64,000 nt of DNA from Undaria pinnatifida (Eukaryota > Sar > Phaeophyceae > Laminariales > Alariaceae), in NCBI GenBank assembly GCA_012845835.1, contig JABAKD010000002.1:19118629-19182628 (forward strand), read 5' to 3'. The translations under genes and the position numbers were made by a program. The stretch's first letter is position 1. The number at the start of each line of letters is the position of its first letter. Under the pieces are notes generated by a model. The model was not told the origin of the DNA, ran no database searches, and was given only the letters and a program-made list of their open reading frames with translations. Of this stretch, positions 1 through 10,561 are shown in pieces.

Positions 1-361
1 AACCACTGCTCTTCTGTCTTCCACGTGGTACAATACGTCCGCAAGCACCGAGACCCTTTCCAGAACAACCCGCATAGCTCTATCGCCCACGCCTAGCATC
101 GAACGCCCCCAGCGGGAAAACAAAGTTAAGAGCGACGGCTTGACGCATACAGTACAGGACACCAAATAAGAAACACGCCAACAAGAAAGCCAGGCTGACA
201 TTCGCACAACATTAAGAAATCCGGGACCCGTTGTAGTGCAAGTAGTGTGTAGAACGCGCCCTCTCCCAGATAAGAAACCCAAGCCTGGATCAGTATTGGT
301 GATTCCTATTAGGGGTCCTGTGTTATATTATAAGAAAAGCAGCAGACGCCACCCCTCTCAC
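1..361. other. Left flank: probable intron of the STN1-like gene
   Basis: Minus-strand sequence downstream of the splice donor of the neighbouring STN1-like exon. I looked here for the next expected exon, which should carry a D-D-x-T-G type motif, and did not find it, so it probably lies beyond the left edge. Around 140-200 there is a weak resemblance to 37050-37100 in the old LINE copy, too short to call an element. Confidence 0.35.
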
Positions 362-560
362 CGTATCCGCCGAACATCTTCGTTGCTCCTGGTTTGACGT
401 GGACAACCATGCCCAGAACCTCGACCCGGTGAATCGCCTTGCCGTGCAAAACGTGGGAGTCATCGATGCCGTCCAACGTGTCCAACCCGTGCACATCTCG
501 CGCGAACAGCTTGACGTAGCTCTTTTCGATGACCGGTGGAATCCGCACGAAAACAGGCAC
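362..560 (-). CDS. STN1-like OB-fold protein, N-terminal exon (CST complex)
   Basis: STN1 is the OB-fold subunit of the CST complex, which binds single-stranded telomeric DNA and helps fill in the C-strand with DNA polymerase alpha. The frame holds the block YVKLFARDVHG and, further on, HGKAIHRVEVLGMVVHV. From memory these match human STN1 blocks FAKLYIRDIL and NGHPIKQVDVLGTVIGV, with the same number of residues between the K-L pair and the conserved G before the strand. The exon ends in a good donor (GTGAGA) after ...MFGGY, in phase 1, just before where STN1 proteins carry the D-D-x-T-G motif. No in-frame ATG precedes the conserved block: the frame opens with GTG, and an in-frame TAA lies at 576-578 with no AG acceptor between. 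So the start is non-AUG, or the copy is damaged, or the true first exon joins unusually. The gene runs off the left edge. Confidence 0.62.
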
Positions 561-904
561 GAGACGATGCGGGTGTTACCATGGATGCCCCCGGCACTTG
601 ATACTAAAGTTGAGTACTTTCGGGGGGGGAACACTGGCAGAATTCTGCGAGTACTGGCAGCAAAAAGCAGTACTCGGAGTATGAACGAGAAGGCGCTTCG
701 CTCAGGAAGGAAAAGTAGAAGAAAAATTGTGAAGCGGACAGAGGTCCGTGATTTGTTGTAGGTGCGAACTTGCGAATTGATAATGCCAAGAGACCCGCCT
801 CCATGCTTCACGAACACAACTCGGGCACCACACGTATGCCGTATGCGCCTGGTATCTTACTGTCGTACTTGCGATGTATATGTCATACGTCGCTATGCCC
901 TCGT

Positions 905-1222
905 TTTTATCCTAGATAATAATCCAGAAGTGCGGTAGAGGCGGCTCGAGGAACAGCGGAGGAGCCGCCTCTACCGCACTTCTGGATTGTTATCTAGGAT
1001 CAAGTATGGAAATCGGGGAGTATTTTCATCTGTGAATTTAATGGGTAGGGTTGGGGGTCAGGGTTAGGGGTAGGGTTAGGTTTAGTATCTAAAGTAGTAT
1101 TTTGGGCAGTTTTTGATAATTTCCTTCTCAAAATACTGGGAGCAAACGTGGACCAAACCAAATTCCCCGATTTCCATACTTTATCCTAGATATCATCCAG
1201 AAGTGCGGTGAGGCGGCTCGTA
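905..1222. repeat. Nested fold-back repeat with telomere-like core
   Basis: Arms at 909-948 and 961-1000 are inverted copies about 40 bp long with a 12-bp loop. The second arm plus 1003-1020 is again mirrored at 1163-1220, so one arm sequence (TCCTAGATAA...CAGAAGTGCGG) occurs three times. Between the outer arms, 1048-1084 is a run of G-rich units such as GGGTTAGGGG and TAGGGTTAGG. This is a MITE-like fold-back element, probably two copies head to head, with no coding capacity. Confidence 0.7.
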
Positions 1223-1625
1223 CGTCATCATCGCTTTGGAACGGCAGCCATCATTTTTTTTACAAATGCTGGTATTGGGGATTGCGTTCAAAAGTTTCTG
1301 CTTTCAACTCCCCGACCTCCTGCCCCGTACCAAACCCCAGCCTAATCGTACGCAACCTCACGTGAAGTTCCGTACTTTAATGGTAAAGGTCTTCTTCCCG
1401 TCTCTCAGTACTTCTCCGCCTGTCTATCCACTGAGCCCGCCAAGCTTTCTGGCCGTCTTCTTCCCCATCCCCCTTTCCATCCTACCGCTGCTGTGAATTT
1501 GATTTTCTTGGGGCATTCACTTAAAATTGAAAATTTCTACTACTGCTGGTGCACAAAAAAACGTCACACCAGTTACGTCAGTACTATGTGCCAGCTGTCA
1601 GTAGTATACTACTATATATAAATTC
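1223..1625. other. No feature seen
   Basis: A pyrimidine-rich stretch containing one open frame (1236-1496) whose composition follows the base bias. It has no conserved motif or convincing start context. I see nothing to annotate. Confidence 0.4.
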
Positions 1626-2105
1626 GTCTAGGGTGGCCGATACGAGCAGGCCAAGCGGGCTCGCTTTTACAGGGCCTTTTGGCCCGAATGGCTTCTTTCA
1701 TTCAGACCTCTCCGCCCGACTAGCTTCCTTCATTCAGACGACTAGCTTCTTTCAACTTCTCGGCCCGATTAGTTTCTTGCTTTTACAGACTTCTTGGCCC
1801 GACTAGCACCAGCAGCCTTTTCGCTTACTAGCCCGTTGAGCACGCGACAAAAAACGTACGAGCATGGCCAGCAACAACTCGTTTCAGCTGACGTATCTGG
1901 ACCTGCTGGACACCTCTCACAACACCAACCTCGCCATCCATCAGCAGGGGAAAAGCTGTTGCTCTGCTCTGCTTGCCTGCTGCTGCTGTTGGTGCTACTG
2001 CTGCTGTTCTTTGCTGCTACACGACTGTCTATAGCTGACCACTGCTTGGCTGTTGTGGTTGATGCGCGGGTGTATTTTCTGTGTTGTGTTTGTGTAAGTC
2101 AGTTG
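1626..2105 (+). repeat. Dispersed unit Z, copy 1 (may carry a small Cys-rich gene)
   Basis: This unit recurs at 2600-2870 and 5634-6165. It has a conserved leader (GTGGCCGATACGAG..GCC, then CTTTTACAGGGCCTTTTGGC), a short open frame ending in Cys codons, and a conserved trailer (GCTGACCACTGCTTGGCTGT). Copies 1 and 3 share leader and frame; copies 2 and 3 share the end of the frame and the trailer. It could be a duplicated gene with its flanks, or a non-coding repeat whose TGC-rich segment mimics coding sequence. Confidence 0.6.
1864..2034 (+). CDS. Candidate 56-residue Cys-rich peptide
   Basis: An ATG opens a 56-codon frame beginning MASNNSFQLTYLDLLDTSHN, followed by AIHQQGKSCCSALLACC, a Cys-rich tail (C-C-W-C-Y-C-C-C) and a stop. 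The copy near 5.85 kb keeps the same order: QLTSLDTSHNTD, then KGESRCFGLLAYCRCFCYCC. Differences between them include synonymous changes and an in-frame 9-base length difference, which hints at past protein-level selection. The copy near 2.65 kb keeps only QVCCSDLLACCRYYCYDCC. No family is recognised. The Cys runs come from TGC repeats, which can arise without selection, so coding status is uncertain. If expressed, clustered cysteines could be lipidated or metal-binding, which is inference only. Confidence 0.3.
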   Translation: MASNNSFQLTYLDLLDTSHNTNLAIHQQGKSCCSALLACCCCWCYCCCSLLLHDCL

Positions 2106-2340
2106 GGGACTCCCAACAGCACAGTAGTGCCGATACGTGCCACCCCAAAATACCAGCACTACTAAGGACTACTGGGAATCGAGCTACATTTAGTATAGAA
2201 ACTTAAAGCTCCATTCATACGTCGTATTTTCTCGGCTAAAGAGGGAATTGGCACTTTTCAACCGGCACAGCAAAATACATGCCCGAGGAAAAACGAAAAA
2301 GTCGAAGCAAAAATATGTACCTGGTACGCTTACAGCAGAG

Positions 2341-2365
2341 CAGCAGCAGCAGCAGCAGCAGCGAA
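2341..2365 (+). repeat. (CAG)n microsatellite
   Basis: A run of CAG triplets, about eight units. Confidence 0.8.
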
Positions 2366-2599
2366 GAAAACAAAAGATAGCGCCCGCCGCTTGATCTCTC
2401 CGTATCACACAGCACTAGGTCGCACAGGCTCGTGCGCCCATGTGTACCTTGCTGCTCAGCGCTTTGGCCTGGTGCTGCACAGCACCAGCACGCTTCCAGA
2501 CGGAGAGGCACCCCGCTCTTGCTGCCTTTTTTGGGTCGGCACGACTGAACAAATGCATTATTTTTTGTCTTTTTCTTCATTTGATTTTGGGAGTGTCAG

Positions 2600-2870
2600 C
2601 ATGCTGGTGCCGGGGGGGAAAAATGCAAGTTTGTTGCTCTGATCTGCTTGCCTGCTGCCGGTATTATTGCTACGACTGCTGCCCTCCTGCGAAAGACTCT
2701 GCAGCTGACCGCTGCTTGGCTGTAGCTGACCACTGGTTGGCTGTGGTGCTCGGTGTACAGGTGTGTCTACTATGTGTTCCGTGTTTGCTGAGATACCTGT
2801 ATGTTCCGGGCAGATACATACATACCGCGAAGCAAACCTCGACTTTCGAACAACGCCAGACTACATCGCC
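2600..2870 (+). repeat. Dispersed unit Z, copy 2 (3' part)
   Basis: It matches the 5.9-6.16 kb copy from the Cys-rich segment through the trailer GCTGACCACTG..TTGGCTGTGGTG, the block GAGATACCTGTA and the end ACCTCGACTTTCGAACAACG. The leader is missing, so this copy is truncated or rearranged. Confidence 0.6.
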
Positions 2871-3116
2871 TACTACAGAGAGGTTCAGTCGTGCCAAACG
2901 ATACTACCGGCATCATACAGAACAAATGACGCTATTTAACCTGCACTGTTGCTCGTTCAGAAATGAATGGCACCGAAAAACGTACACACGCCTTCAAACC
3001 AAAAATTGAATTAAATTTTTAGCACAACGCTAGACGACACAACGTCATCATACAGGAAGAAGAGCATGGCGGAAGCGGGGAAGGTCCTGCTCTCCTCTGC
3101 TCTACTCTGCCCGTGT

Positions 3117-3205
3117 GCTGTCGCTGCTACTGCTGCTACTACTACTGCTGCTACTACTGCTGCTGCTACTACTGCTGCTGCTACTACTGCTGCTCTGCTG
3201 CTGTC
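3117..3205 (+). repeat. (CTG/CTA)n microsatellite
   Basis: About 30 triplets of CTG and CTA in alternation (CTGCTACTACTGCTGCTACT and similar). The poly-Leu frame here is an artefact of the repeat. Confidence 0.85.
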
Positions 3206-3329
3206 TGATGTGTCTGACTGATGCGTTGCTGCGGTGCGTGTTTTTCTTTTTTTTCTTTTTTTTATCCTCCGGCGGATGGGGAAAAATAAAGCTTTAGCTC
3301 ACCACACTTCCACGTATTTTTATACGCGT

Positions 3330-3795
3330 CGTTGCGGTGCGTGTGTTTTTTTTTGTGTGACAGACAGCACTCCATACATGAGTCTGACGTGCGTATGCGT
3401 AGCGATAGGTAGTACGTGTAATATATACGTCGTAGTCTTCCCTGGGTGGCAAGCGATATAGACGGGTTTTTAGGCGCGAGTAGCGAGACGTATGCACCAG
3501 TATGGACCTGGCACATCGTAGGCTGACTCCCGGTTTCACATTTTATATGTTTCTGGCGGAGGCATGAATTGCGTCAGCTGTGATATATGCGTGTACCACC
3601 TTTGGTTTGTGTTTTTTCCCCTCCCGATTTCATATTTTATATGTTTCTGGCGGAGGCATGAATTGCGTCAGCTGTGATATATGCGTGTACCACCTTTGGT
3701 TTGTGTTTTTTTCCCTGGGGTATTCCTCAACTGCAGAGTGACTGGAGCCTGTCCTGTGACCACGGACTTGATTATGCAAGTTAATGTAAGAACAA
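3330..3795 (+). mobile_element. LINE 3' end, 5'-truncated copy
   Basis: Homologous to the 3' untranslated ends of the LINE copies at 32.37-32.69 kb and (reversed) 44.33-44.70 kb. Shared blocks are GTGCGTATGCGTAG, GGACCTGGCACATCGTAG, GAATTGCGTCAGCTGTGATA, GTATTCCTCAACTGCAGAGT and the terminal CTTGATTATGCAAGTTAATG. The tail is a single ACAA. A ~93-bp block (about 3533-3625, repeated from 3626) is tandemly duplicated inside it. No coding region remains. Confidence 0.85.
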
Positions 3796-5633
3796 TATGG
3801 TATAATAATACATGGTATAACTTTTTCAAAATAGTGCCGGCATGTGTCAGCCCAACATACCGTCACTGTTCAAGGCACCACAACAAATGGTGCTTGTTGT
3901 CCTTTCGTCATCGATGGTGCAGCCAGAGGGTCAATCATTAGGAGTTAATAGGATCATGGAAGGGAAATGGGTACCGCCTCCTGGTTACACGAGGAAATCG
4001 GTATAATTATTCGAAATTCGGTTGTTAAAAAAGGAACTAATTAAAACAGTGAGGTGATCTCAGCTTTTATGGATGATAATTGTTGGCATGACTTCTTACC
4101 TTTGCGGAATATGCTTTGGAGTTAGGAAACCCGTTGGTTCCCTAATAAAAAGCAGGGTGGGCCAATGTGGTAATAATTTCAAAGTTTAAAAAATCAGGAC
4201 GGGCCAATGTGGTAAGAATTTCAAATTTCGGTGATAAATTGATGGAAGGCGCCCGGAAGACGGAAAAACAATATAATCAGTGGGTTGGGTCGGCACAATG
4301 AAACGGGGAACGTGCCGGGTTACTGTCGCTAACTTTAGTACGCACGTAGAGTGTTATACGGAATGGAGCAAGATTCGTTTCTACGTACGTAACTGTTGAA
4401 TAAGATTTGGAAATTAGATCGATACGGACCGTTACATGAGAGGATAATAATTTGGGGTTGATGGATATGGGTCTTGGTCATAAGAGCAGGAAATAAATAT
4501 CGCGAAGAAAGGGTTTATGGTTTGTAGAGGATCGGTTCAGTTGATAATAGTGAATGAGCGTTCTGGTTTGTATGGACATGAGCAGGAAACGGTACTAAAA
4601 GAGTACGTGCACATGCAAAAGTGAAAGGACAGTTTATTGGAATAGTTAAAAGCACGATGATTGGTTGACGTTTGAGAAGGATGACAAGTTGTGGGTTTTG
4701 GGAACCGAGGTTGCGGTTGGGTGTTGTTCCGATAGCCCGAGGATGAAAAATTGAGAGACGTGATTGGTCAGTTGAAAAAGGATTTGAAATGATAAAATAC
4801 GGCAGCTTGTTGGATAAGAGAGTTCGAGGTGCTTCACCCCCGACGAGACCAGAGTGTCTTGGGGCATCGGGTCTAGCGGTTCCAGCTTGTTCCGCGATCG
4901 AGGTAGAAGCACGTCGGCAGCGATCGAGGTGGAAGCACGTCGGAAGCGATCGAGGTAGAAGCAGCGAGGTCGAAGCGCCTAGAGTGGAAGCACGCGGTTC
5001 ATATAGCAGAAGAGTGAGGACTGCCGAGAGGGGAGATAAGTCAAGGCAGTGTTGTTGTGCGATTGCTTGGTTTCGTTGGAGCTCAGAAGGGTTGCGATTA
5101 GAGACCAAAACAATAAGAAAAGAAAAGTGACATGCAAGGCAAAAAACTGTCAGAAACAAGAGCTGATCTTAGAATCATCATCATCGTTACAACCACACGT
5201 CGAACCTGAGAAAGACAAACACTGTAAATCAACCAAACGACTAGCGAGAGGCTGTGTGGTGCTTCGTTAGAGGGCGAAGGCACCCTTCGGGAGCTAGATC
5301 ACCCTAAAGCAAAGGTGGTCACCGGGCCATAATCCATAAGTTGATTCGTACGGAGCTAAACAAAGAAAGGTGTTGATTTATATTGTTCAAGAACAAACGT
5401 AGATCCTCTTGGGTGAACGCAGAGCTAGCGGCGTCTGATCTGTTTAGTTTATCAGCAGAGTTCCTTTACCCGTGGTTCCACTATTTGGTTAGTATCTGCT
5501 TTACCGTTCCCTTCTACGTTATTACGTGCTTTTAGGTTCTACGCTCACTTTATATTTCTCTGCCTAGCATTGCCCTCCTTATATTTAACCTTCGAAGGGA
5601 TAGCTTGTATTTTATATTAACATGTATACTCGA
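3796..5633. other. Non-coding stretch with a 26-bp minisatellite
   Basis: At 4895-4992 a 26-bp unit (CGATCGAGGTAGAAGCACG...) occurs three times and then decays. A minus-strand open frame of 214 codons (4515-5159) overlaps it. Its composition mirrors the purine bias of the plus strand and it has no recognisable domain, so I do not call it a gene. Nothing else is seen. Confidence 0.5.
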
Positions 5634-6165
5634 GTAGGGTGGCCGATACGAGTAGCCCAAGCGGGCTTGCTTTCACAGGGCTTTTTGGTCCGGCTATCTT
5701 CTTGTTTTTCACTTTTTGGCCCGACTAGCTTCTTGCTTTTACAGACTCCTTCGCTTACAGCAGGCGACCGCAGGCGACGGCCCAATAGCCCGCAGTGTTG
5801 AGCGCACGGCATAAAACGTACGAGCATCGTCAGCAATAATTGTTGACAGCAATTTCTCAGCTGACATCACTGGACACCTCTCATAACACGGACATTGCCG
5901 CAAACCAGAAGGGAGAAAGCCGCTGCTTTGGTCTGCTTGCCTACTGCCGCTGTTTTTGCTATTGCTGCTGCCCTGCTGCTACACCACTCAATGTAGCTGA
6001 CCACTGCTTGGCCGTTGTAGCTGACCACTGCTTCGCTGTGGTGCGCGGTGTGCGGGTGTGTTTACTTTGTGTTCCTTGTTTACTGAGATACCTGTACTGA
6101 GCAGATACATATCGCGAAGCGAACCTCGACCTTCGAACAACGCCAGAAAAAAAGCATTGGAGAAC
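5634..6165 (+). repeat. Dispersed unit Z, copy 3 (most complete)
   Basis: It carries both the leader shared with copy 1 (GTGGCCGATACGAGTAGCCC) and the trailer shared with copy 2, so it defines the unit at about 530 bp. The internal frame reads QLTSLDTSHNTDIAANQKGE then a Cys-rich stretch, but without an in-frame ATG matching that of copy 1. A related TGC-rich piece follows at 6175-6260. Confidence 0.6.
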
Positions 6166-6514
6166 GGGCAACTGTCCTGCTCTGGTCGTTTCTTCCCCGT
6201 TTGCTTGCCTGCTGCTGCTACTGCTGCTGCTCTACTACTGCGCGAGAGTGTCTACAACTCTGTCTGCTGCTCTCATATATATGGTCTCTGTGTGTGGTTT
6301 TGATGCTTCTACTCGTCGTATGTTAATGTGAATGGGGCTTCAATAACGCCGGCAAACAACGCCGGTATGAGCCAGCACAAATGCCGGCACTGACCGGCAA
6401 TGTAAGTGGAACAGGGGTTCCATAGCTACTATCGTTGAGGCATCATGTAGTCGTGCCTCACGTTTTTGCCGGCATTATAAAGAACAGCGGTTCAACCGTG
6501 GCGCTGGAGACTCG

Positions 6515-6745
6515 TGCTCGACGTATTATTATAAAAAGAAATAAACACTCCAGCTGTGAGATCGAAGATTTTGTCGAAACTCATCTTTGCAAGCTGTGTG
6601 TGTGATACTCCGATCGCGCGCATTACGGGTTGTGTGTCCTCATTAGGGATATAGGTCGGCGACTCCCCTTGCAACTACAGTGTAGCTATCAGGGTCAACA
6701 GGGTGATCTTCGTCAGTCTGTGCGCGGAAACTATAAAACCCATTA
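6515..6745 (-). mobile_element. Retroelement family R2, copy 1 (5'-truncated)
   Basis: Read on the minus strand it ends with the constant 3' terminus TCTCACAGCTGGAGTGT followed by a TTTATTTCTTTTTATAAT tail. Its 5' side stops at the TATAGTTTCCGCGCACAGAC block. Other copies lie at 34.48-35.33, 38.81-39.26, 48.77-48.90, 49.29-49.96, 56.27-56.43 and 60.15-60.44 kb. No protein is encoded. Confidence 0.75.
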
Positions 6746-7261
6746 TTATTATTTGTTGTATGGCTGGATGTCCGTATTCTACTATTTGTGGATGTTTCGC
6801 CATCTTCATTTTTTTTTTGCCTCTTTGTCGTTTCGTTAACTGCTTCTTGTGCTATCATATCCGCAGCATGGACCTTTTTTTTCACTTTTTGCTGCTGTTT
6901 AAGCTTCTTGCATGACAGATTTCTTGGCCCGACTACAGCCCACCGCCCCAAAGATCCGGGCGAACAGATTGCTAGGCAAGCTCCCCAGAGCAGCTCAAAA
7001 TGGTTTTTTACCTCTTCGTCGTTTCGTTGACTGCTTCTTGTGTCAGAATATTCGCAGATTTTTTTAATGATTCGTCCTCCTGCTGCTCTCTTCATTCCAA
7101 TCTACGCTGAACCTCCTGTACTCTTCAAGATCGCACCACTACTGTTGATAGTAGGGCTGTCATACATATATTTAGTTTGTATTAAGAGCTCCAGTCGTCC
7201 TACTTTTTCCAGCCTTACAGAGAGCGGTGGCACTATTCAACCGGCACCATTGGGAGTCCAC
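6746..7261. other. No feature seen
   Basis: TGCTGC-rich sequence with short open frames only. I see no gene or clear repeat boundary. Confidence 0.4.
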
Positions 7262-8640
7262 TGTTCGTTAGCTCCAAGCGGGGTAGGTTTCAAGTAATTG
7301 TATCACGTCTCCCAACCACAGGGTAGAGGCAAGTCGAGCAGAGAACTCATGCGTGAGACCTCTGAGAAGAGAACTCGTGCGTAAGACCTCCGAGAAGAGT
7401 GAGCTCCCGAGCGAGAACGCACAGCAGAATACCATCAAGAACGCCAACCAGGTACTACTAGGCACCCAATAATAGTCCAATAGCCCGAAACGGCACGAAA
7501 TCGATACGTAACTGTCATACTGAAAATCCCAAATCAACACCCTCCCGGATTCTTCACAAGACAGTGACGAATCACTAATTGACTCAATTCCATCACCCAA
7601 AACAACAAAAAATGGCAAGAGGAAACTCATCCACATGAGCAAAACCCTCTCCCATACTTCCACTTACAACCATTGTAATCACTAGAAGAGATTACAACAG
7701 CCGCGCCATCAGGGCAAAAACTAATGCGACAGATAAAGTGTCATACATCGCTAGGTCACCCGGCCAAAGGTCTCCCGTTGTCTCCTACTACCGCCATAGA
7801 TACACAGATCATATCGGTAAAACAATATAGCATAAATTATTGTCCGCAAACACACAGAACATATTTGACGCGGAAATCAGCCTACGCCCTCCCCGATACG
7901 TAGAGTATTTGACCATCCACAAGCCACCCCGTTTTTTATTGCAAAACAAATGCTAAACTTGCTTGTAAAATAATCAAATTCTCAAAACATATCCTTCGAA
8001 TTCCCAAACAAGATTGCAACCACCCATCAAGTTTAGAAAATCAACATCGGTAATCCAATGATTAATTGTGACTTTGCATCCCCTCTCTCATTTGAGATCA
8101 GTATGTCCTGTACTGTACGGTCACAAGGATGCCCCATCCCATCTCATCAACACACGAAGGCAACCACAAACAAGAGATAACAACAAGATCTATTAGCCAA
8201 TGTAACCAATCCTCGCCAACAAGCGTAATTACCCGAAATATTGGTTATTCGCAAACCACCATTAAACCGAAAATACTCTCCTTTGGGCTTTTGCTTGCTA
8301 TATATCCAAATAATCGAATAAAAAAACAATTAAAATGCCGCCACTGTCGATACGAACAGCTCAAGCGCTCTCAGCTACGCAAAGTATTCGACCATCGCAA
8401 AAACATTTCGTGTTTCACTCCTCCTATGCGAACAAGCATTCGCAATGATACTGTCGGTAAAACAACCAATCAATCATGTATATGCCCACTTCTATTTTGC
8501 AATCAGTCAGAAGACTACTGCCAAAACAAACGATACCCGCGAAATTCAATACAGTCAGTGCCACCATCAATACCATACATCAGCGGTACACCTCTCAATT
8601 TGGTGCACCTACGTACCCTTTTCTCCACATCGTTATTGTA

Positions 8641-8892
8641 TGTATCTCATCAGCTCCACCAGTTCTCTTCTGGTCTCGTCTACACCAGAAAAACACTACA
8701 AGTTTTTGGATTTACAAAGACTGTTTGATTTGAACATGAAAACACACTTTCAAATTTACCAGGCGTTATCGTCATGTACATCAGCTCCACCAGTTCCCTT
8801 CTGGTCCTGCCTATACTAGATAAACACTACAAGTTTTTCGGGTTTCAAAGACTGTTTGATTTGAACATGAAAAGCACTTCAAAACTACCTGG
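8641..8892 (+). repeat. Tandem duplication, two ~130-bp units
   Basis: Units begin at about 8641 and 8774 and share CATCAGCTCCACCAGTTC, AAACACTACAAGTTTTT and GACTGTTTGATTTGAACATG. Divergence between them is moderate. Confidence 0.8.
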
Positions 8893-9590
8893 CGAAAAGG
8901 GCTACTTGTACCATCCAGAACGAATCTTAGATGGTACTATCTGCGGGTCTCCACTCTAACCGCAAATAAACCGCCTATTATTTAACGTGTCTTCACTCTT
9001 GCCGTAAATAAATAAACGTCATATTCGACCAAAAACAATGCTTCGATGAAAAGTGAATCCATCGCAAAAATAAATTCACCACTTTGACCAGACCTGTCCC
9101 CCCCCCCCCGCCCCGCGATGCTGCCGAACCATGAATCTCCGGCTGGCGAAATAATGAACCGATCTGCTCCCTCCATGACCTCTCCTGCTGCTGCTGTTGC
9201 TGCTGCATATCATGGAGTGCGTGCGGCCATGCCGCTCGACTTGTTGCCAGGACGAAACCCCATCGTTATTTGGTACTGCTGCAGACAGCCCACGATTACC
9301 CCACGTCCTTTCCTACCACTGTTACCAGCAGCAGGAAGTACACAGCTATTATGCCGCGCGACTTCGCCCTACCAAATCACTCACCATGGCAGAGTGCACA
9401 CGGCTGGCGGCCATGCGACTTCTTGCGGAAAAATGCAGATAACCCCATACCTGCTGCCTCCACAACCAACCTTATGAAGTCGAGGGCGCACGGCAAATAA
9501 TAACAATAATAAATGCCGTGTGACTTTAAAATCCTCCCCGCTCGCAACACACGGCGAGGGTGCCTACGGCTGTACTTCCGCCAAAGGGCT

Positions 9591-10186
9591 TTTAGCTGCT
9601 GCTGTAAACCCCGTCCGCGCTATACGGTGGGGGTGTCCTAGGTTATGCTATCACCATGGACGTAAGCTGCTGCTACTCACTGCCTATGGTCAAGCTCCAC
9701 CGTAGGGCTTTAGCTACTACTGCTGTAGTACATAGTGTACAGCAGCAGTGGCTTCTCCCTGAAAACGACGTCTCCACAAAAACATCATCTCCGGGTCCGA
9801 AGACAACTCGCCTATCAAGCTGCCCTCCCTCTTCCACCATCGAAGAATTCCGACGATGGCAGTACAGCACCTCTCCCTGCCATACCAGCGGTGGCTCTCT
9901 CCTTCTCCCCACCGGACTCCTCCTTGCGCCTCGCTGCTCATCTACGCTGATCTCGAAAAAAGTTGGCTCCACAAACATGGCCCTTCCTTCCCCACCACGC
10001 TTCGATGAAAGTACGGCCCTATTCCAATACTGCTGACCCGTAGACCCCTCATGAGGGTAGTAGATAAAGCCCTACGGTGGAGCTTGACCGTAGGCAGGGA
10101 GTAGCAGCAGCTTAAGTCCATGGTGATGCGTAACCTAGGACACCCCCACCGTATACAGCGGACACGGGGGTTTACAGCAGCAGCTA
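9591..10186. repeat. Large inverted repeat, ~120-bp arms
   Basis: The arm at 9591-9712 (TTAGCTGCTGCTGTAAACCC .. CTCCACCGTAGGGCTTTA) is present inverted at 10064-10186, around a ~350-bp centre. The arms remain highly similar. It is a fold-back structure inside the candidate LTR element, possibly an insertion of its own. Confidence 0.8.
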
Positions 10187-10561
10187 AGATCTATTAGCCA
10201 ATGTAACCAATCCTCGCCAACAAGCGTAATTACCCGAAATATTGGTCATTCGCAAACCACCATTAAACCGAAAACACTCTAGAGTGTTCGTTAGCTCCAA
10301 GCGGGGTAGGTTTCAAGTCATTGTATTACGTCTCTCAACCACAGGGTAGAGACAAGTCGAGCAGAGAACTCATGCGTGAGACCTCTGAGAAGAGAACTCG
10401 TGCGTAAGACCTCCGAGAAGAGTGAGCTCCCGAGCGAGAACGCACAGCAGTATACCATCAAGAACGCCAACCAGGTACTACTAGGCACCCAATAATAGTC
10501 CAGAAGCCCGAACCGGCACGAAACTGATACGTAACTGTCATACTGAAATCCCAAATCAACA

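Larger units (their letters stand above)
7262..10561. mobile_element. Candidate non-autonomous LTR element (fossil)
   Basis: Two direct repeats of 278 and 277 bp (7262-7539 and 10285-10561) are almost identical, begin TGTTCGTTAGC and end CCAAATCAACA, giving the TG..CA ends of LTRs. The five bases outside the two ends are similar, compatible with an old target duplication. The ~2.75 kb between them encodes no recognisable gag or pol, so it would be a TRIM/LARD-type element carrying no genes. I could not identify a primer-binding site or polypurine tract with confidence. A segmental duplication is the alternative. The interior has its own repeats, including a 93-bp block at 8188-8281 repeated at 10189-10281 just before the right repeat. 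Confidence 0.5.

Noticed and set aside
1-200. Possible extra LINE fragment at the left edge
   Set aside because: Only short word matches to 37.05 kb and a weak peptide resemblance; not enough for a call.
1048-1084. Chromosome end or interstitial telomere
   Set aside because: The G-rich units are irregular and sit inside a fold-back repeat, with ordinary sequence on both sides.
4515-5159. Long minus-strand open frame (214 codons)
   Set aside because: It follows strand purine bias, overlaps a 26-bp minisatellite, and shows no domain or splice logic.
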